Assembly (NCBI RefSeq): GCF_004320525.1
Contig: NZ_SIHX01000002.1
Coordinates: 186,001 to 250,000, forward strand
Direction of reading: 5' to 3'
Source of the DNA: Arthrobacter sp. S39
GTDB lineage: Bacteria; Actinomycetota; Actinomycetes; Actinomycetales; Micrococcaceae
Length of the DNA: 64,000 nucleotides
The notes below the pieces were generated by a model. It was not told where the DNA came from. It did not search any database and saw only the letters and a list, made by a program, of their open reading frames with translations. Both the position numbers and the translations under genes were made by a program. Below are positions 1 to 9,435 of this stretch, one piece after another (position 1 is the stretch's first letter; every line of letters begins with the position of its first letter).

Positions 1-730
1 GGCCCAGAACCCACACCACGAGCGGCATCCCGGCAATTTTGAGGAAGGTGGCCACGAGAGTTTCCACCCTGCCGTCGCCTTTCTGCAATGGAGCACGGCC
101 CGCGAGGGAGAGGCCGAAGGCCAGCAGCACCATGGGTACGGCACCACCGGCCAGCATGTCGATCGGTTTTTGCAGCAGGTCCGGTGCGGTCCAGCCCGTG
201 AGGGCCACAACAACACCCAGTCCCGAAGCGATGATCATCGGACTGGCGAACGGCTGCAGCAGCACCTTCTTCCACGAGACCTTGGATCCTGAGGCCAGCC
301 CAAGGACGGTGAGGTAGAACGGGGCCAGCACCAGGAGCTGGACCAGCAGCACGGGCGCGACATGCTGGGCCGTGCCCACGGCGTACAGGGAAACCGGTAT
401 GCCGATGTTGTTGGCGTTGGCATAGCTGCTGGCCATGGCCCCGACGGCGGTCTCCGCCACCGGACGCCGAAAGAACAGGAAGCTGGCCAGCCAATAGAGA
501 AGCCCCACTATCGCTGCGGAGAGCAGCGCGAGCGGGGCATCGGTTCCCAGGGCGGCGCGGATGTCGCTTCCGGCCACGACCGTAAACAGCAGCGCCGGGT
601 TGGTGATGTAGAAGGCCGTCCGGGTCAGCGCGCCCTGGACCTCCGGTCCGAGGATTCGCAGCCGGGCGGCGAAATAGCCCACAGCAATGACCGCGGAGAC
701 GATCAGGATTCCGGAGACAACGCCGCCCAA
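1..730 (-). CDS. AEC (auxin efflux carrier) family transporter, C-terminus cut by window edge
   Basis: Inner-membrane permease of the AEC family, which exports or imports small carboxylates; the substrate is not evident. The reading frame gives alternating hydrophobic segments and the AEC-like stretches ITNPALLF and YANANNIGIPVSLY, which match the conserved Asn/Pro-rich core. About 243 codons are present; the end runs off the left edge. No ATG fits. The start chosen is TTG at 730, seven bases after AGAAGGG, and an in-frame stop lies just upstream (746-748). It follows the sugar-acid operon on the same strand but is separated from it by a strong hairpin, so it is probably a separate or read-through unit. 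A role in sugar-acid or organic-acid transport is only a guess from context. Confidence 0.82.
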   Translation of the reverse strand, partial: MGGVVSGILIVSAVIAVGYFAARLRILGPEVQGALTRTAFYITNPALLFTVVAGSDIRAALGTDAPLALLSAAIVGLLYWLASFLFFRRPVAETAVGAMASSYANANNIGIPVSLYAVGTAQHVAPVLLVQLLVLAPFYLTVLGLASGSKVSWKKVLLQPFASPMIIASGLGVVVALTGWTAPDLLQKPIDMLAGGAVPMVLLAFGLSLAGRAPLQKGDGRVETLVATFLKIAGMPLVVWVLG

Positions 731-758
731 AGTGCGCCCTTCTATTTAACTGTTGGGA

Positions 759-806
759 TTCCGCACGGCCGTCTCCTGTTGCGAAAGGAGGGCCGGCCGT
801 GCGGAA
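759..806 (-). terminator. Nested hairpin after the glucarate operon
   Basis: Arms TTCCGCACGGCC (759-770) and GGCCGTGCGGAA (795-806) pair over 12 bp, and an inner CTCCT/AGGAG stem extends the hairpin. It lies 15 bp beyond the stop of the dehydratase gene. There is no long T-tract, so its strength as an intrinsic terminator is uncertain. Confidence 0.6.
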
Positions 807-821
807 GCTGGATGGACGTCC

Positions 822-2152
822 TTAGCGGACCAGGCAGGGCCGCTTCGGGTCAAAGGACCAGCCATCGATGTAGTACTGCATGCCGATGCTGTCGTCGCGG
901 GCATCGAGGCCGTGCTGCAGGTACAGCTCGTTCGCCTTGTTCAGGGCGTCCCGGTCCAGTTCGATGCCCAGCCCCGGAGCGTCCGGAACTTCGATGGCGC
1001 CGTCGCGGATCTGCAGCGGGTTCTTGGTCAGCCCCTGCCCGTCCTGCCAGATCCAGTGCGTGTCCAGCGCCGTGATCTCGCCCGGAGCGGCTGCCCCGGT
1101 GTGGGTGAACATGGCCAGGGAGATATCGAAGTGGTTGTTCGAGTGTGATCCCCAGGTGAGGCCGAACTCATTGCACAGCTGCGCCACGCGGACCGAACCG
1201 GACATCGTCCAGAAGTGCGGGTCCGCCAGCGGGACGTCGACGGCGTTGCTGCGGATGGCGTGGGACATCTCCCGCCAGTCCGTGGCGATCATGTTCGTGG
1301 CCGTCTTGAGCCCGGTGGCGCGGCGGAATTCCACCATCACCTCGCGGCCCGAGAAGCGGCCTTCCGCGCCGCACGGGTCCTCGGCATAGGCAACGACGCC
1401 CTGCGCATCCGCTTGCCCAGGCGGATGGCCTCCTCCAGAAGCCAGCCGCCGTTCGGGTCGAGGGTGACCCGTGCCTCGGGGAAGCGCTTGGCCAGGGCGG
1501 TGACCACATCAACTTCGTCGTCCCCGGACAGCACGCCGCCCTTGAGCTTGAAGTCGCTGAAGCCGTACCGTTCCTGGGCGGCTTCGGCCAGGGCCACAAC
1601 AGCCTCCGGCGTCATGGCCTCCTGGCGGCGCAGCTTCTCCCAGCGGTCGGCGGGTGCGTCCTCCACCAGGTAGGGCAGGTCGGTGCGGGCGTGGTCACCA
1701 ATAAAAAAGAGGTATCCGAGCATGGGCACCGAGCTGCGCTGCTGCCCGTCGCCGAGCAGTTCGGCGACGGGGACGCCGAGGAACTGGCCGTGCAGGTCCA
1801 GCAGGGCGGATTCGACGGCGGTGACGGCGTGGACGGTGGTCCGCAGGTCGAACGTCTGCAGCCCGCGGCCGCCGGCGTCACGGTCGGCGAACTCTGCAGC
1901 AATCTCGCGGAGCAGGGAACGGAAGCGGGCCACAGGCTGGCCGGCGATGAGCGTCCCGGCTTCCTCAATGGTGCCCTTGATCTTCTCGCCGCCGGGGACC
2001 TCGCCGAGGCCTGTGCGGCCCTCCGAATCGGTAATGATGACCACGTTGCGGGTAAAGAAGGGTCCGTGGGCGCCGCTGAGGTTCATCAGCATGCTGTCGT
2101 GGCCGGCGACAGGGACCACCTCAACCTTGGCGATGGTTGGCTGGGTGCTCAT
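822..2152 (-). pseudogene. gudD: Glucarate dehydratase, frameshifted
   Basis: Enolase-superfamily enzyme that dehydrates D-glucarate (and L-idarate) to 5-dehydro-4-deoxyglucarate. The N-terminal part reads from 2152 to about 1405 ([20 protein letters not shown], then the KLKGG and LDPNGGW active-site stretches). The C-terminal part reads in another frame to 822 ([38 protein letters not shown]), all typical of GudD. The break is near 1401-1407: after LGKRM the frame shifts, equivalent to two extra bases. The total of 1331 nt is 443 codons plus 2, against 446 residues in E. coli GudD, so nothing else is missing. The start overlaps the stop of the upstream dehydrogenase (ATGA). Either a true recent mutation or a sequencing error would explain it; all catalytic segments are otherwise intact. 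Confidence 0.88.
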
Positions 2153-3756
2153 GCGTTGACCTCCACATCTGCGGCAACAACGCTGCCGTCGATGCGGCGG
2201 TTCAAGTTCCAGGGGTTGGCGTCCTGCAGTGCGGCAGGCAGGAGTTCCTGGGGCAGGTTCTGGTACGCGACCGGCCGCAGGAAGCGGTTGATCGCGAGGG
2301 TGCCGACGGAGGTGGTGCGGGTGTCGGACGTGGCGGGGAACGGGCCGCCGTGGACCATCGCGTGGCCTACTTCGACGCCGGTGGGCCAGCCGTTAACGAT
2401 GATGCGCCCCACCTTCTGTTCGAGGGCCGGAAGCAGCAGGGCCGCCGTCGGGTAGTCCTCCGCGGTGAGCTGCAGCGAGGCGGTGAGCTGGCCTTCGAGC
2501 CGGTCGGTGGCTGTGATCAGTTCCTCCACCGAGCCGTACCGGATGACCAGGCTCGCGGCGCCGAAGATTTCCGCGTGCAGTACGTGGTTGGAGACGAATT
2601 CGCCGATGTGGGTGCCGAAGATGGTGGGGGCGGGCGCGTTCTCGGTGGCTCCGGGAGTGCCCTGTCCCACGATGTCGACGCCGGCGGCGGAACCGAGTGC
2701 CTCGGTTCCGGCATGCCAGGAACCGGCGATGCCCTCGGTCAGCATGGTCTGGCCCGCGCAGGCAGAGACGGCGCGTCCGACGGCGGCGGCGAGTTTGTCG
2801 CCTGCCTCGCCGGCGGGGGCGAACAGCAGGCCGGGGGAGGTGCAGAGCTGGCCTGAACTTCCGGTGACAGCGGTGACGTACTGCTGTGCCAGGGCATCAA
2901 TTTGGTCGGCGGAACCGCTGAGCGCGCCGTCGAACACGAACACAGGGTTCAGCGATGACATCTCCGCGTACACCGGGATGGGTTCCGGGCGGGCCGCGGC
3001 GGTGCGCATCAGGGAGATGCCGGCGCTCTGGGAGCCGGTGAAGCCGACGGCCTTGATGGCCGGGTCGGCCACGAGGGCCTGGCCGATGCTGGCACCGGGG
3101 CCGTAGATCAGGGAAAACACGCCCGGGTGCAGGCCGAAGTCTTTGACGGCCTTCACAATGGCCTGGCCGACGAGTTCGCTGGTGCCGGGGTGGGCGTTGT
3201 GGGCTTTGAAGACGACGGGGCAGCCGGCGGCGAGGGCGGAGGCGGTGTCGCCGCCTGCCGTCGAGAATGCTAGCGGGAAGTTGCTGGCGCCGAAGACCGC
3301 GACGGGGCCGAGCGGGATCTGGCGCTGGCGGATGTCGGCCCGGGGCATGGGCGTGCGGTCTGGGAGGGCCGGGTCGATGCGGACGCCGCGGAAGTCACCC
3401 TGGCGGACTACCGTGGCGAAAAGGCGCAGCTGGCCGGTGGTGCGGGCGCGTTCGCCCTGCAGCCGGGCGGCGGGCAGGCCGGTTTCCTGGCCGGCCCGGA
3501 TGACCAGTTCATCGCCGATGGCTTCGATGTTGTCAGCGACGGCCTCCAGGAACGCGGCGTGCGTCTCCGGGTCCAGGGTACTGAACGACGGGTAGGCAGC
3601 TGCGGCGGCGGAGGTCGCCGTCGTCAGCTGTTCCTCGGTGATCAGCGTGTACGTGGGCTCGAGTGCCCCGTTGGTGGCGGGGTTGAAGCCGAAGGCGGTC
3701 TTGCCGTCGCCGACGACGGGTTGCCCGGCGATCAGGGAATGTCCGGTGAGTGTCAT
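2149..3756 (-). CDS. 2,5-dioxovalerate (alpha-ketoglutaric semialdehyde) dehydrogenase
   Basis: NAD(P)-dependent aldehyde dehydrogenase of the KGSADH type. It oxidises 2,5-dioxopentanoate to 2-oxoglutarate, the last step of the oxidative glucarate/galactarate route. The 535-residue length is typical. The nucleotide-binding segment [16 protein letters not shown], a catalytic Glu near residue 265 (AEMSSLNP) and a catalytic Cys near residue 305 ([11 protein letters not shown]) are visible. The ATG at 3756 follows AGGAG by eight bases. It sits 43 bp after kdgD and overlaps the start of the dehydratase gene by four bases, indicating translational coupling in one operon. Confidence 0.92.
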   Translation of the reverse strand: MTLTGHSLIAGQPVVGDGKTAFGFNPATNGALEPTYTLITEEQLTTATSAAAAAYPSFSTLDPETHAAFLEAVADNIEAIGDELVIRAGQETGLPAARLQGERARTTGQLRLFATVVRQGDFRGVRIDPALPDRTPMPRADIRQRQIPLGPVAVFGASNFPLAFSTAGGDTASALAAGCPVVFKAHNAHPGTSELVGQAIVKAVKDFGLHPGVFSLIYGPGASIGQALVADPAIKAVGFTGSQSAGISLMRTAAARPEPIPVYAEMSSLNPVFVFDGALSGSADQIDALAQQYVTAVTGSSGQLCTSPGLLFAPAGEAGDKLAAAVGRAVSACAGQTMLTEGIAGSWHAGTEALGSAAGVDIVGQGTPGATENAPAPTIFGTHIGEFVSNHVLHAEIFGAASLVIRYGSVEELITATDRLEGQLTASLQLTAEDYPTAALLLPALEQKVGRIIVNGWPTGVEVGHAMVHGGPFPATSDTRTTSVGTLAINRFLRPVAYQNLPQELLPAALQDANPWNLNRRIDGSVVAADVEVNA

Positions 3757-3799
3757 AGAGCTGACTCCTTGGGAGAGGTGTTTATCAGGAGGCGGTTGT

Positions 3800-4714
3800 T
3801 CAGGAGACGGTGGCGATGAGGGCTTTGAGGTCCGCCAGATCCTGGGGTGCCAGGTTCTGCAGCGGCGGGCGGACCCCGCCTGCCGAGCGGCCGATGGCGT
3901 CCAGACCGCCCTTGACGATGGAGACAGAGTAGCCCTTCACGCGGTCGCGGATGTCCAGGTACGGGATCACGAAGTCGTTGAGCTTCTTGTTCACGGCGAC
4001 GCGGTCGTTGTTGCGGACATCCTGGTAGAAGTCCAGGGCGAACTGCGGGACGAAGTTGTACATGGCGCTGGAATACGTGCTCATTCCAAGCTGGAGCAGC
4101 GGGAGGGCGAAAGTTTCCGCCGTGGGCAGACCGCCGAGGTAGAAGAGGCGGTCGCCGAGCTTGGCGTAGACGCGGGCGTCGTGTTCGAGGTCGCCCACGC
4201 CGTCCTTGAAGCCGATCAGGTTTTCGTGGCGGTCCGCGAGCGTGGCCACGGTGGTGTCCTTGTAGATGGCGTTGGCCCGGTTGTAGATGATGACACCGAG
4301 CGAGGTGGCGCTGCAGATGGCGCTGACGTGGTCGATCAGGCCGCCCTGGTCAGCTTCGGTGAGGTACGGGGGGAGGAGCAGGAGCCCGTCGGCGCCGGCG
4401 GCCTCGGCAGCCTTGGCGTTTTCGATGGCCTGGGCCGTGGAACCGCCGGCGGATGCCAGCACGGGAACCAGGTTGCCCACTTCCTCGACGGCGGTGCGGA
4501 CCACACGCTCGGATTCCGCCGGCGTGAGGGAGAAGCCTTCGCCGGTGCCGCCCGCTGCGAAGAGTCCGGCGACGGGGAAGCTGGCCTGCCAGGCGAGGTG
4601 CTTGCGGTAGTTCTCCTCATCGAACTGCAGCTGGGCATCGAACGACGTCACCGGGAAAGACAGCAGGCCTTCCTTGAGGGTGTCTGCCAGTTCCTGGGGG
4701 GAGTACTTTGCCAC
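3800..4714 (-). CDS. kdgD: 5-dehydro-4-deoxyglucarate dehydratase
   Basis: DapA/NAL-superfamily class I aldolase-fold enzyme. It dehydrates and decarboxylates 5-dehydro-4-deoxyglucarate to 2,5-dioxopentanoate, CO2 and water. At 304 residues it has the family length. It carries [10 protein letters not shown] at the substrate pocket, the Tyr of VIIYNRANA and the Schiff-base Lys at about residue 170 (GFKDGVGD). Translation starts at a GTG (4714) preceded by GAGGAC. It is the first gene of the minus-strand catabolic operon (kdgD, dioxovalerate dehydrogenase, gudD) and has a promoter bearing LysR-type boxes just upstream. The product feeds directly into the next gene's enzyme. Confidence 0.94.
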   Translation of the reverse strand: MAKYSPQELADTLKEGLLSFPVTSFDAQLQFDEENYRKHLAWQASFPVAGLFAAGGTGEGFSLTPAESERVVRTAVEEVGNLVPVLASAGGSTAQAIENAKAAEAAGADGLLLLPPYLTEADQGGLIDHVSAICSATSLGVIIYNRANAIYKDTTVATLADRHENLIGFKDGVGDLEHDARVYAKLGDRLFYLGGLPTAETFALPLLQLGMSTYSSAMYNFVPQFALDFYQDVRNNDRVAVNKKLNDFVIPYLDIRDRVKGYSVSIVKGGLDAIGRSAGGVRPPLQNLAPQDLADLKALIATVS

Positions 4715-4768
4715 GATGTTGTCCTCTGTGTGAATGCCGCTGCCGGCTGGGGATGTTGGTTCGTGACA

Positions 4769-4836
4769 ACACTAGGCAGGCCAAGTGATGCCTGTCTAAG
4801 TGCCATTTCGTATTGATTGATACCCAAAGTGCATCG
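4769..4836 (-). promoter_or_regulatory. kdgD operon promoter with LysR-type boxes
   Basis: Reading the minus strand: CGATGCACTTTGGG (4836-4823), then a 22-bp gap containing the dyad GTATTGATTGATAC (4810-4823 on the plus strand), then CTTAGACAGGCATCA (4800-4786). The last box includes a -35-like TTAGACA (4799-4793), 18 bp before a -10-like TAGTGT (4774-4769). Both boxes recur with one mismatch each upstream of tctC, so they are probably binding sites for the adjacent LysR regulator. Confidence 0.6.
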
Positions 4837-4868
4837 AGGTGCGGGGTTGGTGGTTCTTCGCGGCGGGG

Positions 4869-5756
4869 CTACTCCGTCCTGAATTCGAAGTCCTGAAGGA
4901 GCCGCCGCAGGGCCGGGTTGGCCACCTTGCGGTTCCAGATGGCATGGAGCTCAACCGGATCATCATTGCTGCTGCCGGCCAGCGGCAGGAATTCGACGCC
5001 CTTGATCGCCAGGAGCGTGGCCGAATGCGGGACAAAAGCCACACCCCGCCGGGCGGCAACCAGGGAGACCATGGTGAGGATCTGGCTGACGGTGTGGATG
5101 ACGTTGCCGTGCTGGATGTTGTGCATGCGGATCACCAGGTCGTAGAAATAGGCGGCCTGGGTTGGTGAGTGCATGATGAGCGGTTCGTCCCGGAGGTCAG
5201 CGTCCTCGATGGGCCGGGAGAGGTCCGCCAGGCGGTGGCCCGCAGGCACGGCCAGCACCATGGCCTCCTTATAGAGCAGGTGCGAATCGAAGACCTCCCG
5301 GTCGAAGGGCGGCCGGGCCAGGCCCATGTCGAGTTCACCCGTCAGGAGGCCCTGGATCTGCTCCCCGGTCACCAGTTCCTGGAGGTCAATGTCCACGTCG
5401 GGCAGAATTTCCGCGATCTCTTCCAGGAGCGGCCCCAGGATGCTGAACCCGCTGGCCGCCGTGAACCCGACCCGCAGCACGCCCGAGCGGCCCGTGGCGA
5501 TCCTGCGGGCGGTGAGGGGAGCGCGGGTGGCCAGTGCCATGAGCCTTTTGGCCTCTTCCAGGAACGCCTTCCCGGCGTGGGTGAGCTCGACTTTGCGGTT
5601 GTCGCGCTCGAGCAGTTCCGTGCCGATGCTCTTCTCCAGTTTCTGGATCTGGCGGCTCAGCGGCGGCTGGGTCATATTCAGTCTTTCCGCGGCCCGTCCG
5701 AAGTGGAGCTCCTCTGCGACTGCTATGAATCCGGCCAGCTGGTCGAAAGTAAACAT
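4869..5756 (-). CDS. LysR-family transcriptional regulator of the sugar-acid locus
   Basis: LysR regulator of 295 residues. The N-terminal winged HTH (about 1-60: FIAVAEELHFGRAAERLNMTQPP, then SRQIQKLEKSIG) and the effector-binding domain (about 90-290, beginning GVLRVGFTAASG) are intact. The start ATG at 5756 has GGAAAGG eight bases upstream. It lies between the kdgD operon (same strand, 154 bp downstream) and tctCBA (divergent). Paired sequence boxes in both flanking promoter regions make it the likely activator/repressor of both units. Glucarate, galactarate or a pathway intermediate would be the expected effector; that is inferred from the neighbours. Confidence 0.92.
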   Translation of the reverse strand: MFTFDQLAGFIAVAEELHFGRAAERLNMTQPPLSRQIQKLEKSIGTELLERDNRKVELTHAGKAFLEEAKRLMALATRAPLTARRIATGRSGVLRVGFTAASGFSILGPLLEEIAEILPDVDIDLQELVTGEQIQGLLTGELDMGLARPPFDREVFDSHLLYKEAMVLAVPAGHRLADLSRPIEDADLRDEPLIMHSPTQAAYFYDLVIRMHNIQHGNVIHTVSQILTMVSLVAARRGVAFVPHSATLLAIKGVEFLPLAGSSNDDPVELHAIWNRKVANPALRRLLQDFEFRTE

Positions 5757-5776
5757 GATGCCTTTCCGGTATCACC

Positions 5777-5823
5777 CGATGCATTTTGGGGCTTAGACAT
5801 GCATCATAACGGCTCCCTACCCT
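5777..5823 (+). promoter_or_regulatory. tctC promoter with LysR-type boxes
   Basis: CGATGCATTTTGGG (5777-5790) and CTTAGACATGCATCA (5792-5806) are almost identical to the two boxes before kdgD, but lie 1 bp apart instead of 22 bp. A -35-like TTAGACA (5793-5799) precedes a -10-like TACCCT (5818-5823) by 18 bp. GATGCAT and ATGCATC also form an inverted repeat across the two boxes. It lies between the divergent lysR and tctC genes. Confidence 0.6.
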
Positions 5824-5897
5824 CGTCAAGCGAGCCACAGTGATTCGGTTCACAACAGCAGCCGGTTCCGATCCGGAGATTTCCCCAAGGAGTTCCA

Positions 5898-6899
5898 ATG
5901 ATGCACTTCCCCACGCGCCGCACAGTTCTCGGTGCTGCCTCCGCCCTGACGCTTCTGGCCCTGACCGCTTGCGGCAACGTGGCCGGTGGCAAGGCAGACT
6001 CCGCAAAGTACCCGTCGGGCCCCGTCAATTTCACGGTTGGCCAGGCTGCCGGCGGCAGCACGGACCTGATCGCCCGGGCCCTCGCTGAAGGTGCCTCCAA
6101 GTCCCTAGGCCAGCCCATGCCGGTAGTGAACAAGCCGGGCGCCAACGGCGCGCTGGCCACCAAGGAAGTGGCCGGCAAGCCGGCCGACGGCCAGGAATTG
6201 GTTCTCCTCACCGCGTCCCTCATCACCATTACTCCCCTGGCCGTCAGCCAGGACGAAGCCGTGAACATCGACGACCTGGACATCATCGCGGGGCTGTCGC
6301 AGGACGACTACGTCCTGGTGGCCAGCACGCAGTCGGGATTCAAGACGTTCGACGACGTAGCCGGCGCCGGCCGCAACGTCACCTTCGGAACTACTGGTGT
6401 TGGCACCGGAAGCCAGCTCGCCCAGACCGTGCTCTTCAAGCAGGCCGACGTCAAAGGCACCGACATTCCCTTTGACAGTGGCAAGCCGGCCCTGACGGCG
6501 GTCCTCGGCAACCAGGTTGAGCTCGCCACCATCCAGCTCGGCGAGGCGATGCCGCAGATCGAGGCCGGCAAGGTGGCACCGCTCCTGGTCTTCTCGGAGG
6601 AGCGCAACAGCTTCCTGCAGGACACCCCCACCGCCAAGGAAGCGGGCTATGACGTCCCCGTTGCGCAGTACCGGGCCGTCGCGGCTCCCAAGGGCACTCC
6701 CGCCGACGTCAAGGAAAAGCTGCTCGCCGCGTTCCAGGACACCTTCAAAACGGAGGCCTACAAGGAGTTCAACAAAAAGAACCTGCTGACTCCGAAGGAG
6801 ATTTCCGGTGAGGAAGTTGTCGCCGAGTGGAAGGAATACGCAGCGAAGTACAAGGAACTGGTGGAGAAGTACGACATCAGCCTCAGCGGGACTAAGTGA
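5898..6899 (+). CDS. tctC: Tripartite tricarboxylate transporter substrate-binding lipoprotein (TctC/Bug family)
   Basis: Extracytoplasmic receptor of a TTT-type secondary transporter. 333 residues begin with a Tat/Sec-like lipoprotein signal (RRTVLGAASALTLLALTAC; lipobox LTAC at about residues 22-25), so the mature protein is membrane-anchored. The Bug-fold features NFTVGQAAGGSTDLIARALAE and NKPGANGALATKEVA are clear. AAGGAG stands five to eight bases before the two consecutive ATGs at 5898/5901. The stop overlaps the start of the TctB gene. The linkage to glucarate genes and the shared LysR boxes suggest a dicarboxylic sugar acid as ligand rather than citrate; that is inference. Confidence 0.9.
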   Translation: MMHFPTRRTVLGAASALTLLALTACGNVAGGKADSAKYPSGPVNFTVGQAAGGSTDLIARALAEGASKSLGQPMPVVNKPGANGALATKEVAGKPADGQELVLLTASLITITPLAVSQDEAVNIDDLDIIAGLSQDDYVLVASTQSGFKTFDDVAGAGRNVTFGTTGVGTGSQLAQTVLFKQADVKGTDIPFDSGKPALTAVLGNQVELATIQLGEAMPQIEAGKVAPLLVFSEERNSFLQDTPTAKEAGYDVPVAQYRAVAAPKGTPADVKEKLLAAFQDTFKTEAYKEFNKKNLLTPKEISGEEVVAEWKEYAAKYKELVEKYDISLSGTK

Positions 6900-7468
6900 T
6901 TCCTATGAAGGAAACTCCTGCAGAGTCGGTGGTCGGGCCCGTCGAAACCCCGACGTCGACAAGCTCGATCACCGAGGATGACCTGACTCCCGAGCAGCTC
7001 GCCGCCCAGTGGGAGGAGGAAAAGCCTCCCGCGGCCGGTGCCCTGGCCAATGCTGCCTCATCCCTGGTGGTCATCGGTGTGGGCGTCGGGGCCACCATCC
7101 TGTCGGCAGCCATGGGGCTGGGCACGCCCGACAAACCCCAGCCCGGTCTGTGGCCGTTCATCATCAGCCTGGTGATGGTTGCCCTCGGCGTTTTTCAGCT
7201 GGTCCTTGGCCGGCATAACAGGGATGCGGAGAAGTTCACCCGCATGTCCACCGCGCCGCTGACCGGCCTGGTGACGCTCGCCGCCATGGTTGCCCTGATG
7301 CCTCTCATTGGCTTCGAGCTGCCGGCGCTGGTGCTGTGCGTCATCTGGATGCGCTTCCTTGGCGGCGAAACGTGGCGCTCCACGCTGGTGGTCAGTGCCG
7401 CCGTCGTGATTGCCTTCTACGCAATCTTCGTGCTCGCGCTCAAGACCTCCATCCCCCACCTCTTCTAG
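6896..7468 (+). CDS. tctB: Tripartite tricarboxylate transporter small membrane subunit TctB
   Basis: Small integral membrane subunit of the TTT transporter, 190 residues. An acidic N-terminal tail of about 45 residues precedes four predicted transmembrane segments (VVIGVGVGATILSAAM, PFIISLVMVALGVFQLVLG, LVTLAAMVALMPLIGF, VVSAAVVIAFYAIFVLAL). The GTG at 6896 overlaps the tctC stop; an ATG at 6905 is an alternative start. It is followed 9 bp later by tctA, so tctCBA is one operon. Confidence 0.85.
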   Translation: MIPMKETPAESVVGPVETPTSTSSITEDDLTPEQLAAQWEEEKPPAAGALANAASSLVVIGVGVGATILSAAMGLGTPDKPQPGLWPFIISLVMVALGVFQLVLGRHNRDAEKFTRMSTAPLTGLVTLAAMVALMPLIGFELPALVLCVIWMRFLGGETWRSTLVVSAAVVIAFYAIFVLALKTSIPHLF

Positions 7469-7477
7469 GAGACCCCC

Positions 7478-9007
7478 GTGGATTTTCTGAATCCCGTTAT
7501 CAACGGATTTGCGGTTGTCCTGGAGCCGACCAACCTCCTGTACTGCCTGGTCGGCGTCGTGATTGGCATGCTGATCGGTGTGCTTCCAGGCCTGGGGCCC
7601 GCGGCAACCATCGCCATCCTGCTTCCGCTCACCTACAACGTCGAGCCGGTGACGGCCATCATTATGCTGGCCGGAATTTTCTACGGTGCACAGTACGGCG
7701 GCACCATCACCTCCGTGCTGCTGCGGCTTCCGGGTGAAGCGTCCTCCGTGGTCACCGTCTTCGACGGCTACCAGATGGCAAAACAGGGCAGGGCCGGCAC
7801 CGCGCTGGGGCTGGCTTCCATCGGTTCGTTCATCGGTGGAACGGCGGCCATCATCGGACTGACCTTCCTCGCCCCCATCGTGGCCAGTTTCGCCCTGGAC
7901 TTCGGCCCGCCCGAGTACACCGCGCTGGCGATGCTCGGCATCCTGCTGGTGGCCACCATCAGCAGCGGATCGAAAGCCAAGGCGCTCGTCGCCGCGGCCC
8001 TGGGACTCCTGCTGGCCACAGTTGGCCGGGACATCTTCACCGGAGAAAGCCGCTTCACCTTCGGCAGCCTGCAGCTGGCCGACGGCATCGATTTCGTGCC
8101 GATCGCCATGGGCATCTTCGGCCTCGGCGAAATCCTCTACAACCTTGAGGAACGGCACCGGGCCGCCAAAGCGCCGTCGAAAGTCACGAATGTCTGGCCC
8201 TCCCGCCAGGACCTCAAGCAGGCGTCCGGAGCCATCGGCCGCGGATCCGTGCTCGGCTTTTTCCTGGGAATCCTGCCGGGCGGCGGCGCCACTATTGCGT
8301 CGATGGCCTCCTACGCCATGGAGAAGAAGCGGGCCAAGCAGCCTGAGCGTTTCGGCAAGGGCGCCCCGGAGGGCGTCGCCGGACCGGAAACCGCCAACAA
8401 CGCTGCCGCGACGTCGTCTTTCATCCCGCTGCTGACGCTTGGCATTCCGGCCAACGCCACGATGGCACTGATGTTCGGTGCGCTGCTGATCCAGGGCGTC
8501 ACCCCCGGCCCGCAGCTGGTGGAACAGAACCCGGAGCTGTTCTGGGGCGTGGTGAACTCCATGTACATCGGCAACATCCTGCTGCTGATCATGAGCCTGC
8601 CGCTGGTGGGGATCTTCGTGAAAATCCTCCGGGTCCGGGCCGCCATCCTGGCGCCCGTCACGGCCCTGATCACGCTGTTGGGCGCCTACACCATCAACAA
8701 CAGCATGTTCGATGTCACCCTGGTCGTGGTGTTCGGCATCATCGGCTACCTCATGAAGAAGTTCGGCTTCGAACCGGGTCCCTTGGTGTTGGCCTTTGTG
8801 CTCGGCGAACTGCTGGAGAGCTCGATGCGCCGTTCACTGCTGGTCTTCGGCGGAGATCCCCTCGGCTTCTTCGGCCGCCCGATTTCGGCGACCCTGCTGG
8901 CGGTCTTCGTGCTGGTGGCGGTCCTCCCGGCCATCCGCGGTGCCCTCACCAAACGGAAACCCATTGCCATCACGGCCGTCACGCCTGAAATCAAGGAGAA
9001 GGTATGA
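7478..9007 (+). CDS. tctA: Tripartite tricarboxylate transporter large permease TctA
   Basis: Large permease of the TTT system, 509 residues and about twelve hydrophobic segments, which is the family length. The conserved GVLPGLGPAATIAILLP motif near residue 40 and its C-terminal-half counterpart GILPGGGATIASMA near residue 270 reflect the internal repeat of the family. The GTG start at 7478 lies six bases after AGGAG. The stop overlaps the ATG of the universal stress protein gene. Confidence 0.93.
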   Translation: MDFLNPVINGFAVVLEPTNLLYCLVGVVIGMLIGVLPGLGPAATIAILLPLTYNVEPVTAIIMLAGIFYGAQYGGTITSVLLRLPGEASSVVTVFDGYQMAKQGRAGTALGLASIGSFIGGTAAIIGLTFLAPIVASFALDFGPPEYTALAMLGILLVATISSGSKAKALVAAALGLLLATVGRDIFTGESRFTFGSLQLADGIDFVPIAMGIFGLGEILYNLEERHRAAKAPSKVTNVWPSRQDLKQASGAIGRGSVLGFFLGILPGGGATIASMASYAMEKKRAKQPERFGKGAPEGVAGPETANNAAATSSFIPLLTLGIPANATMALMFGALLIQGVTPGPQLVEQNPELFWGVVNSMYIGNILLLIMSLPLVGIFVKILRVRAAILAPVTALITLLGAYTINNSMFDVTLVVVFGIIGYLMKKFGFEPGPLVLAFVLGELLESSMRRSLLVFGGDPLGFFGRPISATLLAVFVLVAVLPAIRGALTKRKPIAITAVTPEIKEKV

Positions 9008-9408
9008 GCATCATCGTCGGATTCGTCCCCACACCCGCAGGGGAAGCCGCGCTGACAGCGGGCATCGCGGAAGCCAAGCTCCGCAACGAGGACCTGGTGA
9101 TCGTCAACTCGGCCAGGGAAGGCGCGCTGGTGGACAAATCGGTGGCCGCCGACGACGTCCTGGAACAGGCAGCCCGCCGTGCTTCGGAGGCCGGCGTCAG
9201 TGCCACCGTGATCCAGCCTCCGTACCAGCACGATCTGGCCGACGAGTTCCTGGATGTCGCGCGTGAGGCTGATGCGTCCCTGATCGTCATCGGGCTCAGG
9301 CACCGTACCCAGGTGGGGAAGTTCATCCTGGGAAGCCACGCCCAGCGGATCCTGATGCAGGCCGACCGCCCCGTTCTGGCGGTCAAGGCCGAGGGAGCCG
9401 GTTTCTAG
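9004..9408 (+). CDS. Universal stress protein (UspA family), last gene of the tct operon
   Basis: 134-residue single-domain UspA-fold protein. The C-terminal GLRHRTQVGKFILGSHAQRIL resembles the G-2X-G-9X-G(S) ATP-binding signature, with the first Gly part altered (GLRHRTQVGKFILGS). The start overlaps the tctA stop and has AAGGAG upstream, so it is translationally coupled to the transporter. Usp proteins fused or coupled to secondary transporters are known; here it may tune transport activity, which is inference. Confidence 0.85.
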   Translation: MSIIVGFVPTPAGEAALTAGIAEAKLRNEDLVIVNSAREGALVDKSVAADDVLEQAARRASEAGVSATVIQPPYQHDLADEFLDVAREADASLIVIGLRHRTQVGKFILGSHAQRILMQADRPVLAVKAEGAGF

Positions 9409-9435
9409 CCGAGAAGACGGTGAGTCCCGCCGTCG

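Noticed and set aside
3638..4816. 392-codon open frame antisense to kdgD
   Set aside because: Shadow frame; kdgD is conserved on the other strand.
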